Of a stretch of 33,235 nt of DNA, positions 1-7,263 are shown in pieces; position 1 is the stretch's first letter; each line of letters opens with the position of its first letter. The notes under the pieces are model-generated. The model worked only from the letters and a program-made list of their open reading frames with translations, was not told the origin of the DNA and did not search any database. A program made the translations under genes and the position numbers. Source of the stretch: F1-60-MAGs149 sp037133215 (GTDB lineage Bacteria; Actinomycetota; Thermoleophilia; Gaiellales; F1-60-MAGs149); the NCBI GenBank assembly GCA_037133215.1, contig JBAXOM010000006.1, forward strand, positions 1 to 33,235, given 5' to 3'.

Positions 1-2598
1 GACGACCGCCTGTGGGGTCTCGACCGTGAAGACGATGGCGTCATCTGTGTCGTTGGTTCCGGCAATCACACGGGCACCATCGCCGATATCGCCCTCGAGC
101 AGTCGCAGCGCCAGCGGATTTTCCAGTAGGCGCTGAATTGCACGCTTGAGTGGTCGCGCCCCATAGGTAGGATCGTAGCCCTCACGTGCCAGGAGATCCT
201 TGGCTCCAACAGTCACCTCAAAGACCACGCGACGCGCCTCAACGCGGCGCACGAGGCGCTCTACCTGCAGGTCGACGATCTTGCGGATCTCGAGTTCGGT
301 CAGACGATGGAAGATCACCGTCTCGTCGATGCGGTTGAGGAACTCCGGTCGGAATGTCTGCCGCAGCACACCATCGACCCGGTCGCGGATCTCGTCGTGG
401 GAGAGTTCGCCGAGCACAAACTCTGACCCAGCATTCGAGGTCATGATCAGCACCGTGTTCGTAAAGTCGACGGTGCGTCCCTGGCCGTCGGTCAGGCGAC
501 CGTCGTCGAGCACTTGTAGCAAGACGTTAAAGACGTCGCCGTGTGCCTTCTCGATCTCGTCGAGCAGGACCACGGAATACGGGCGACGCCGAATCGCCTC
601 GGTCAGCTGGCCACCCTCGTCGTACCCGACGTAACCGGGCGGAGCACCAACGAGGCGCGAAACGGAATGGCGCTCCATGTACTCCGACATGTCGATACGG
701 ATCATCGACTTTTCGTCGTCAAAGAGCAGCTCGGCGAGCGTCTTCGCGAGCTCCGTCTTGCCCACACCGGTCGGGCCAAGGAAGAGGAACGATCCGATCG
801 GCCGATCGGGGTCACCGAGTCCGGCACGCGAACGCCGGATTGCATCGGAGACGGCAGAAATTGCCTCCTCCTGCCCAACGAGGCGCTCGTGGAGACGCTC
901 CTCAAGCTGGACAAGCTTCTGCATCTCGCCCTCCATTAGGCGCGATACGGGAATCCCGGTCCAGGCACCAACGACTGCGGCGATATCCTCCTCGTCGACC
1001 TCTTCTTTGAGCACCGAGCCATCCTTCTGAACCTCGTCCAGAGCAGCAGTTTCGGCCAGGAGCTCGGCTTCGTACGCTGGGAGGTCCCCGTACGTTAATT
1101 TCGCAGCGCGCTGCAGATCGGCCTCGCGCTCTGCCCGCTCGGCCTCGTTCTTGACGTCTTCAATCATGCTCTTGAGGCGACGGATCGAATCGATATGGCG
1201 CTTCTCGAGCTCCCACCGTCCGCGCATTTCGTCCGCAATTTCCTGGAGTTCACCGAGCTCGCTCGCGAGTGCTTCTCGGCGCTCAGCCGAGATGACGTCG
1301 GTCTCCTTCGCCAAGGCCGCGTCCTCGATCTCGATGCGGACGATGCGTCGCTCGATCTCGTCGAGCTCGGTCGGACGCGAATCGATTTCGATCCGCAGGC
1401 GACTGGCGGCCTCATCGATCAGGTCGATGGCCTTGTCGGGGAGGAAGCGATCGGCGATGTAGCGATCAGAGAGCATCGCGGCAGCCACGATTGCGCTGTC
1501 CTGGATCCGTACCCCGTGGTGAACCTCGTAGCGCTCCTTGAGCCCGCGAAGGATGCCAATCGCATCCTCCACGTTTGGCTCGCCGACGAGGACAGGCTGG
1601 AACCGGCGAGCGAGAGCCGCGTCCTTCTCGACGTGCTTGCGGTACTCATCAAGCGTCGTCGCACCGATTGCGCGCAGCTCACCGCGCGCCAGCATTGGCT
1701 TGAGCAGGTTGGCCGCGTCGACGGCGCCTTCGGCCGCTCCAGCACCGACGACGGTGTGGAGTTCGTCGATAAAGAGCACGATCTGACCCTCAGCCGCCGT
1801 GACCTCGCCGAGCACGGCCTTGAGCCGCTCCTCGAACTCGCCACGGAACTTCGCTCCCGCCAGGAGTGCGCCCATATCGAGCGCCCAAATCTTGCGGCCG
1901 CGTAGACTCTCTGGCACGTCACCCGCGACGATCCGCATGGCGAGGCCTTCGGCGATGGCCGTCTTGCCAACGCCCGGCTCGCCGATCAGCACCGGATTGT
2001 TCTTTGTTCGTCGCGAGAGGACCTGGACGACACGACGGATCTCGTCGTCTCGGCCAATCACTGGATCGACCTTGCCCGCCTCGGCTGCTGCGGTGAGGTC
2101 GCGCGCGTACTTCTGCAACGCGTCGTAGAGGTCCTCGGCGTTGGGGTCGGTCACACGCTTGCCGCCACGAATGTTCTTGAGACCGTCCAAGAGTGCGTTC
2201 TTGGTGACGTTCTGGCGGCGCAGAATGTCTTTGGCGGCGCCCGAATGCTCGGCGAGTGCGATCAGGACATGCTCGGAGGCGACGTAGTCGTCGCCCATTT
2301 CCTGCGACTCCTTCGTGGCCCGCTCCAGCGTCTCGCGCAGTGCCAGTGAGGCCTGCGGCGAGGTGGCGGCGCCCTGCATGCTCGGTAGCTTTTCCAGGGC
2401 GTCGTCGGTTTCGCGACGCAGTGTCTCCACGTCCGCGCCGGCGCCGCGCAAGAGCGACTCGGCCACGGAGCCCTGCTCGGCCAGCAGGCCAGCCAAGAGG
2501 TGCAGAGGGGTCAATTCGGGATTACCGGCGACGCGGGCGCGTTCGGCTGCTGTGCCGAGCGCCTCCTGCGCCTTTACCGTCAATTTGGTGGGATCCAT
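1..2598 (-). CDS. clpB: ATP-dependent disaggregase ClpB (3' end cut by window edge)
   Basis: Hsp100 AAA+ unfoldase that works with DnaK/DnaJ/GrpE to dissolve protein aggregates in the cytoplasm. From the ATG at 2598 the frame stays open for 866 codons to base 1 with no stop, close to the usual ClpB length, so only a few residues are missing. Order seen: N-terminal Clp repeat domain (about 1-145), first Walker A GEPGVGKT near residues 204-211 with Walker B LFIDELHT, a middle coiled-coil region, second Walker A GPTGVGKTE near 607-614 with VVLLDEIEKAH, sensor TSNAGS, and a C-terminal small domain. A GAGGA Shine-Dalgarno precedes the start. It lies 41 nt after hspR on the same strand, with no HAIR-like site or obvious promoter in the gap, so it is probably the last gene of the dnaK operon. 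Confidence 0.96.
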   Translation of the reverse strand, partial: MDPTKLTVKAQEALGTAAERARVAGNPELTPLHLLAGLLAEQGSVAESLLRGAGADVETLRRETDDALEKLPSMQGAATSPQASLALRETLERATKESQEMGDDYVASEHVLIALAEHSGAAKDILRRQNVTKNALLDGLKNIRGGKRVTDPNAEDLYDALQKYARDLTAAAEAGKVDPVIGRDDEIRRVVQVLSRRTKNNPVLIGEPGVGKTAIAEGLAMRIVAGDVPESLRGRKIWALDMGALLAGAKFRGEFEERLKAVLGEVTAAEGQIVLFIDELHTVVGAGAAEGAVDAANLLKPMLARGELRAIGATTLDEYRKHVEKDAALARRFQPVLVGEPNVEDAIGILRGLKERYEVHHGVRIQDSAIVAAAMLSDRYIADRFLPDKAIDLIDEAASRLRIEIDSRPTELDEIERRIVRIEIEDAALAKETDVISAERREALASELGELQEIADEMRGRWELEKRHIDSIRRLKSMIEDVKNEAERAEREADLQRAAKLTYGDLPAYEAELLAETAALDEVQKDGSVLKEEVDEEDIAAVVGAWTGIPVSRLMEGEMQKLVQLEERLHERLVGQEEAISAVSDAIRRSRAGLGDPDRPIGSFLFLGPTGVGKTELAKTLAELLFDDEKSMIRIDMSEYMERHSVSRLVGAPPGYVGYDEGGQLTEAIRRRPYSVVLLDEIEKAHGDVFNVLLQVLDDGRLTDGQGRTVDFTNTVLIMTSNAGSEFVLGELSHDEIRDRVDGVLRQTFRPEFLNRIDETVIFHRLTELEIRKIVDLQVERLVRRVEARRVVFEVTVGAKDLLAREGYDPTYGARPLKRAIQRLLENPLALRLLEGDIGDGARVIAGTNDTDDAIVFTVETPQAVV

Positions 2599-2639
2599 GA
2601 TGGAAATTCCTCAGGTAGGTATCAGATACGGGAAGTGGT

Positions 2640-3047
2640 TCAACGCATGCGCCGGCGGCGGATTACAAGCTCCGCGCCAGGCGGTGGGATATACGGCACG
2701 ATCTCGTGTCGGTAGGAGCGATGCACGCTCTCTACCTCACTCTGCATCACTCGGGCGGCCTCATCGAGCGCGGCTCCGAGGTCGGCGACCTGCTGCTCTA
2801 GTTGGTGCACGCGATCTTCAAGCGCGAGGACATGCTCAACACCTTGGAGGGACAGACCGAGGCCCGAGGCGAGCTCGGTGATCCGCCGCAGGCGCATCAG
2901 TTCGGCATCCGAGTAGAGACGCGTGCCGCCAGCCGTGCGACGCGGACGGACGAGGCCCCGGGTTTCGTAAAGCCGTAGCGTCTGTGGGTGCATGCCGACG
3001 AGCTCGGCCGCCACACCAATCATGTACTTGGGGGTGTCTTCGTTCAC
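2640..3047 (-). CDS. hspR: HspR, MerR-family heat-shock repressor
   Basis: Cytoplasmic repressor of the dnaK/clpB regulon; in actinobacteria it binds HAIR operators with DnaK as corepressor. The 135-aa protein begins with a MerR-type winged helix (about 10-75; typical stretch HPQTLRLYETRGLVRPRR and TRLYSD), followed by a helical coiled coil (about 80-115) and a basic C-terminus. The start is GTG at 3047, forming a GTGA overlap with the dnaJ stop, which implies translational coupling. The probable operator is the HAIR-like site at 7167-7187 upstream of dnaK, so the gene should repress its own operon. It matches the actinobacterial dnaK-grpE-dnaJ-hspR order. Confidence 0.95.
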   Translation of the reverse strand: MNEDTPKYMIGVAAELVGMHPQTLRLYETRGLVRPRRTAGGTRLYSDAELMRLRRITELASGLGLSLQGVEHVLALEDRVHQLEQQVADLGAALDEAARVMQSEVESVHRSYRHEIVPYIPPPGAELVIRRRRMR

Positions 3048-4147
3048 GAGAACAGTTCCGCCCGCGGATCCGTGCCGCCATCGAGCGCAGCAAACTTCTC
3101 GAGTGCCTCAGTCTGCTGGGTCGAGAGCCCGGTCGGCACGATCAACTTGAGACGGACCAGGAGCGAACCATCGTCACCACTCGTCGACGGTGCGCCGAGA
3201 CCGCGGACGCGCAGCATCTTGCCGTCGACCGAGCCCGCTGGGACCTTGACGCGCACCTTCTCGCCAAGCGGCGTTGGCACGTCGATCTCGGCGCCGAGCG
3301 CCGCCTCGGGAAACGTGACGGGAACCTCCACGATGATGTCTTTTCCGCGTCGCACAAAACGCTCCGACGGCAGCACCTGCACGACGACCCAGAGATCGCC
3401 GGGCGACCCGCCACTCTCACCATCAAGGCCTTTCCCTCGCACACGAATGCGCGCACCGTCGGCGATGCCGGCGGGAATCTTGACGGTGTAGCGCTTAGTC
3501 CGGCGCTGACGACCAGAGCCCTTGCAGGTTGCGCAGGGCTTCTCGACAATCGAGCCCTGCCCACCGCAGCGCATGCAAGCCTCAGCGATCGCAAAGAACC
3601 CCTGATTGACTTGCCGTTCGCCCGAGCCACCACAGTCGGGACACGTGGTACGCGACGTGCCAGCGGCTGCGCCCGTGCCCGAGCAGTCCACGCAGGTGAC
3701 GTCCTTGTCGACCGGCACCGTCACACGGGCGCCCCGCAATGCGTCGTCAAACGACAGCGTGACGCGGGTCTCGAGGTCGACGCCACGACGGGCAGGTCGT
3801 CGACCTCTCCCGGCGCTCGGACCACCACCACGACGGCGCCCAAAGAGATCGCCAAAGAGGTCAGAAATGTCGAAGCCACGATCTTGGGCGAAGTCACGAA
3901 AATCGTTAGGGTCAAACCCCTGCGCGCCCGTGCCACCCGAGGCGCCGAACTGGTCGTAGGCCTTGCGCTTATCGGGGTCGGACAACGTGTCGTGCGCTGC
4001 CGAGATCTCCTTGAAGCGCTCTTCTGCCTTGGGGTCATCCGGGTTGGCATCGGGATGATGTTTGCGGGCTAGCTTGCGATAGGCCTTCTTGATCTCGTCC
4101 GCCGACGCCGTGCGCGGTACCTCAAGCACCTCGTAGAGATCACGCAT
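3044..4147 (-). CDS. dnaJ: Chaperone DnaJ (Hsp40)
   Basis: Co-chaperone that delivers substrates to DnaK and stimulates its ATPase. From the ATG at 4147 it is 367 aa: J domain 1-68 with HPD at 31-33, a Gly/Phe-rich linker (about 69-115), the zinc-binding region with four CxxCxGxG repeats (C152/C155, C169/C172, C191/C194, C205/C208), and C-terminal substrate-binding domains. The frame is open 21 codons further upstream, but those residues do not look like DnaJ and lie inside the preceding gene, so 4147 is chosen. Its first 8 bases overlap the end of the PH-like gene, and its stop overlaps the hspR start, so the whole block appears translationally coupled. Confidence 0.97.
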   Translation of the reverse strand: MRDLYEVLEVPRTASADEIKKAYRKLARKHHPDANPDDPKAEERFKEISAAHDTLSDPDKRKAYDQFGASGGTGAQGFDPNDFRDFAQDRGFDISDLFGDLFGRRRGGGPSAGRGRRPARRGVDLETRVTLSFDDALRGARVTVPVDKDVTCVDCSGTGAAAGTSRTTCPDCGGSGERQVNQGFFAIAEACMRCGGQGSIVEKPCATCKGSGRQRRTKRYTVKIPAGIADGARIRVRGKGLDGESGGSPGDLWVVVQVLPSERFVRRGKDIIVEVPVTFPEAALGAEIDVPTPLGEKVRVKVPAGSVDGKMLRVRGLGAPSTSGDDGSLLVRLKLIVPTGLSTQQTEALEKFAALDGGTDPRAELFS

Positions 4148-4634
4148 TACGCACGACCTCGACGAGACCGGCAGGATCGACCGGAGACAACACGATGCGT
4201 CGGCCACCAACGTTGATCAGCACCGTCCGCCGCACGTCCGTCACGAACGCCCGTGTCCAGCCGCCGCCGGCGACACGAAAGCGACCGCGATAGCCATACA
4301 GGCCACCCGAACCAAGACGAAGCCCGAGCCGTGCCTTCTCGGTATGCGGCTCGATCCGGCCGGTGACTCGTGATGAACCGCGGCGGCGCTCGATGACTAG
4401 AGCATCGCGCTCGAGGCGGTACGCCATGGGTTGTGTGACGCGTAGCCAGAGGCCGATCGCACCCAGCAGGAATCCTGCCGACAACATCGCACCGGCATGC
4501 AACGCGTTACCACTCGAAACGCCCACGCCCGTGCCAACCCATGCGAGCAGGACGACGCACCAGAAGATGCCGGTGATGACCTTCTCGGCGCCACCCAGAG
4601 GGGCGGCATCGATCGTGACGGGGGCAACGCTCAG
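4140..4634 (-). CDS. PH-like-domain membrane protein inside the chaperone operon, probable CTG start
   Basis: Unnamed membrane protein between grpE and dnaJ. With the CTG at 4634 as start it has 164 aa: two hydrophobic segments (about 19-39 and 46-64) and then a beta-rich domain (about 70-164) resembling the bacterial PH-like fold (YRLERDALVIERRRG, and later RTVLINVGGRRIVLSPVDP). CTG is preferred because a GGAGG lies 6 nt before it and it gives a 4-nt CTGA overlap with the grpE stop. No ATG, GTG or TTG occurs in frame nearby upstream. The first conventional start is GTG 4526, which would cut the first membrane helix and leave 128 aa. The stop overlaps the dnaJ start by 8 bases. The role is unknown; the location suggests co-expression with heat-shock genes. 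PH-like family assignment is from pattern recognition only. Confidence 0.75.
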   Translation of the reverse strand: MSVAPVTIDAAPLGGAEKVITGIFWCVVLLAWVGTGVGVSSGNALHAGAMLSAGFLLGAIGLWLRVTQPMAYRLERDALVIERRRGSSRVTGRIEPHTEKARLGLRLGSGGLYGYRGRFRVAGGGWTRAFVTDVRRTVLINVGGRRIVLSPVDPAGLVEVVRNA

Positions 4635-5179
4635 GATGCGCCTCCGGCAACCACGACGCGGGCGGGCCGCAACACGCGATCGCCAAGCAGGAAGCCCTTC
4701 TGGAGCACCTGCAGGACGGTGCCATCAGGGGCATCCGCCGGCTGAGACAACAAGGCCTCGTGACGGTGTGGATCGAACATCTCGCCCGTTGGGTCGAGTT
4801 CGGCTACACCTTCGCGCTCGAGCAGTGTCCAGAGTGCACGATGGACCAAGGCCACGCCGTTGGCGATGGCATCGTTCTCGGCGGTCTCAAACGCCTCGAG
4901 CGCACGCTCGAGATCGTCGAAGACGGGCAAGAGGTCACGCAAGAGACGCTCGGCTGCGCGTTCGCGCAACTCCTCGTGCTCGCGCGCCATGCGCTTCTTG
5001 TAGTTGTCGAATTCGGCGGCGAGTCGTCGCAGCTGATCGAGGTAGTCGTCTCTGTCGCGTTCGGCCAGAGCCAGTGGATCGAGCTCTTCTGCGACAAGCT
5101 CGGCCTCAACCTCCGAGACGATCGGCTCCTCCCCGCTCTCGGCGGGGAGGTCCGAATCTACCGGGTCATGCGCGCTCAT
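4631..5179 (-). CDS. grpE: Nucleotide exchange factor GrpE
   Basis: Accelerates ADP release from DnaK. The 182-aa protein has an acidic disordered N-terminus (1-35), a long coiled coil (about 38-75, including LRRLAAEFDNYKKRMARE, the GrpE hallmark), a four-helix region (LLRDLLPVFDDLERAL) and a C-terminal beta domain ending PARVVVAGGAS. The ATG at 5179 overlaps the dnaK stop as ATGA, and its own stop overlaps the candidate CTG start of the next gene. Length and motifs are normal for the family. Confidence 0.97.
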   Translation of the reverse strand: MSAHDPVDSDLPAESGEEPIVSEVEAELVAEELDPLALAERDRDDYLDQLRRLAAEFDNYKKRMAREHEELRERAAERLLRDLLPVFDDLERALEAFETAENDAIANGVALVHRALWTLLEREGVAELDPTGEMFDPHRHEALLSQPADAPDGTVLQVLQKGFLLGDRVLRPARVVVAGGAS

Positions 5180-7086
5180 TTTTCTGCCGTGGCGGTGTCG
5201 GGATCGACAACCTCAGCGTCTTCGATGATTTCCTCGTCGGACTCATCGTCGGCAGCGGAGGCACCATCACCCGCGGGTGCGGACTGCTGGGCATCCTTGT
5301 AGACCTGCTCAGCCAGGGCGTACGACGCCTCTTGCAGCGCGTCAGCCTTCTGTCGAATCGCCACAGGATCCGAGCCTTCGAGCGCGGTGCGGAGCTCGGC
5401 CGCGGCCGCCTCGATCTTGCCCTTGACCTCGTCGTCGACCTTGTCGCCATGCTCGGAGACGGTCTTCTCGGTCTGGTAGAGCAACTGCTCAGCCGTGTTC
5501 TTGGCCTCGACAAGATCGCGTGCGCTCTTGTCTTCGTCGGCATGTGCCTCGGCGTCCTTGACCATCTGCTGAATCTCGGACTCGTCGAGCCCCGAGCCGC
5601 CTTCAATGCGAACCTGCTGCATCTGGCCGGTGCCCTTGTCGGTTGCGGAGACGTTGAGGATGCCGTTGGCATCGATGTCGAACGTCACCTCGACCTGAGG
5701 CATACCGCGCGGTGCGGCCGGAATGCCAACGAGCTGGAACTTGCCGAGTGTCTTGTTGTAGCCGGCGATCTCGCGCTCACCCTGGAGCACGTGGATCTCG
5801 ACGGACGTCTGTCCGTCTTCCGCGGTCGAGAAGACCTCAGACTTGCGGGTTGGGATCGTCGTGTTGCGCTCGATCAGCTTCGTCATCACGCCACCCTTGG
5901 TCTCGATACCGAGCGAGAGCGGTGTGACGTCGAGCAGAAGAACATCCTTGACGTCGCCGCGCAGCACGCCAGCCTGGATTGCGGCGCCGATCGCAACGAC
6001 CTCGTCCGGGTTGACACCGCGATGCGGATCTTTGTTGGTGATCTCTTTGACCTTGTCCTGGATCGCGGGCATACGACTCATGCCACCGACGAGGATCACG
6101 TCATCAATATCGGCTGCGGTCAGACCTGCATCCGCAAGTGCCTGCTTGGTCGGGCCAACGGTGCGCTCAACGAGATCGCCAACGAGTTCCGTCAACTTCG
6201 AGCGCGACAGTGCCATGTCGAGGTGCTTCGGACCCGAGGCGTCGGCCGTGACGAAGGGCAGGTTGATCTGCGTCGACTGAGTCGACGACAGCTCGATCTT
6301 GGCCTTCTCGGCTGCCTCGTAGAGGCGCTGCAGCGCAAGACGGTCGGCCGCGAGGTCGATGCCCTGGTCCTTCTTAAACTCGGCAACCATCCAGTCGACG
6401 ATGGCCTTGTCGAAGTTGTCGCCCCCGAGGTGGTTGTCGCCTGCGGTTGCCTTGACTTCGAAGACGCCGTCGGCAAGCTCGAGGACGGACACGTCGAAGG
6501 TGCCGCCACCGAGGTCGAAGACGAGCACTTTCTGCTCGCCCTCCTTGTCGACGCCGTAGGCGAGGGCAGCAGCCGTCGGCTCGTTGATGATGCGCAGGAC
6601 GTTGAGGCCCGCAATGCGGCCGGCATCCTTCGTGGCCTGGCGCTGAGCGTCGTTGAAGTAGGCCGGCACGGTGATAACGGCATCCGTGACCTGTTCACCG
6701 AGCTTGGCCTCGGCATCGGCCTTCAGCTTCTGGAGAATCATCGCCGAGATTTCCTCGGGCGAGAACTCGCTGTCGTCGGCCGAGACCTTGGCGTCGCCAT
6801 TGGGGCCAGAGATGACCTTGTACGGGATCATCGTCATCTCTTCAGACACCTCGGACGACTTGCGTCCCATAAAGCGCTTGATCGAGAAGATGGTGTTTTC
6901 TGGGTTGGTGACAGCCTGCCGCTTGGCGGGACTGCCGACGAGGCGCTGGCCATCCTTGGCAAACGCGACGACAGACGGCGTGGTTCGGCCGCCTTCAGCG
7001 TTCTCAATGACAGACGGTTCGCCGCCTTCAAGAACGGACATACACGAGTTGGTGGTACCGAGATCGATTCCGATTACGCGACCCAT
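5176..7086 (-). CDS. dnaK: Chaperone DnaK (Hsp70)
   Basis: ATP-dependent Hsp70 chaperone and probable corepressor of HspR. The 636-aa protein shows the nucleotide-binding domain (1 to about 360) with GIDLGTTNSCMSV at the N-terminus, EPTAAALAYG and DLGGGTFDVSVLEL, the interdomain linker DVLLLDVTPLSLGIET, the beta-sandwich substrate domain and helical lid, and an acidic tail with EEIIEDAEVVD. A GGAGG at 7097-7101 sits 10 nt before the ATG. It is the first gene of the operon and lies about 65 nt downstream of a promoter overlapped by a HAIR-like operator. Confidence 0.98.
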   Translation of the reverse strand: MGRVIGIDLGTTNSCMSVLEGGEPSVIENAEGGRTTPSVVAFAKDGQRLVGSPAKRQAVTNPENTIFSIKRFMGRKSSEVSEEMTMIPYKVISGPNGDAKVSADDSEFSPEEISAMILQKLKADAEAKLGEQVTDAVITVPAYFNDAQRQATKDAGRIAGLNVLRIINEPTAAALAYGVDKEGEQKVLVFDLGGGTFDVSVLELADGVFEVKATAGDNHLGGDNFDKAIVDWMVAEFKKDQGIDLAADRLALQRLYEAAEKAKIELSSTQSTQINLPFVTADASGPKHLDMALSRSKLTELVGDLVERTVGPTKQALADAGLTAADIDDVILVGGMSRMPAIQDKVKEITNKDPHRGVNPDEVVAIGAAIQAGVLRGDVKDVLLLDVTPLSLGIETKGGVMTKLIERNTTIPTRKSEVFSTAEDGQTSVEIHVLQGEREIAGYNKTLGKFQLVGIPAAPRGMPQVEVTFDIDANGILNVSATDKGTGQMQQVRIEGGSGLDESEIQQMVKDAEAHADEDKSARDLVEAKNTAEQLLYQTEKTVSEHGDKVDDEVKGKIEAAAAELRTALEGSDPVAIRQKADALQEASYALAEQVYKDAQQSAPAGDGASAADDESDEEIIEDAEVVDPDTATAEK

Positions 7087-7157
7087 AAGGGATATGCCTC
7101 CGTGGAGATGGGATGAGGGGATGGAAGTGCAGGCGCCGAGGAGTGGCGCGTGAGCAC

Positions 7158-7186
7158 AGTCTATTACCTGAGTGCCTCATTATCAA
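7158..7186 (-). promoter_or_regulatory. dnaK operon promoter
   Basis: On the minus strand, a -35 TTGATA (7186-7181) and a -10 TAGACT (7163-7158) are separated by exactly 17 nt. Transcription would start near 7151, giving a leader of about 65 nt before dnaK. The -35 lies inside the HAIR-like site, so HspR binding should block polymerase directly. Confidence 0.75.
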
Positions 7187-7187
7187 G
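7167..7187 (-). promoter_or_regulatory. HAIR-like HspR operator
   Basis: Minus-strand sequence CTTGATA-N7-ACTCAGG matches the HAIR consensus CTTGAGT-N7-ACTCAAG (recalled from actinobacterial HspR studies) at 11 of 14 fixed positions with the correct 7-nt spacer. It spans the -35 and most of the spacer of the dnaK promoter. No second HAIR copy was found before hspR or clpB. Confidence 0.75.
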
Positions 7188-7251
7188 TTTTCTTTTTGTA
7201 AAGATTCACATTTAGACGAATCGGAAAACCCCACTCCGCCGCTCCAACGGG

Positions 7252-7257
7252 TAGGAT
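7252..7257 (+). promoter_or_regulatory. Leaderless-type -10 (TAGGAT)
   Basis: TAGGAT ends 6 nt before the ATG at 7264, so the transcript should begin at or next to the start codon. No -35 match was seen at 16-18 nt upstream and no Shine-Dalgarno is present. Confidence 0.55.
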
Positions 7258-7263
7258 CACGGT

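Noticed and set aside
2599..2639. Second HAIR operator or promoter before clpB
   Set aside because: No CTTGAGT-N7-ACTCAAG-like pair or promoter hexamers are visible in this 41-nt gap.
4363..7116. Very long open frame on the plus strand (over 900 codons) opposite dnaK and grpE
   Set aside because: It is antisense to well-conserved dnaK/grpE, has no family features, and reflects the codon bias of the GC-rich minus-strand genes.
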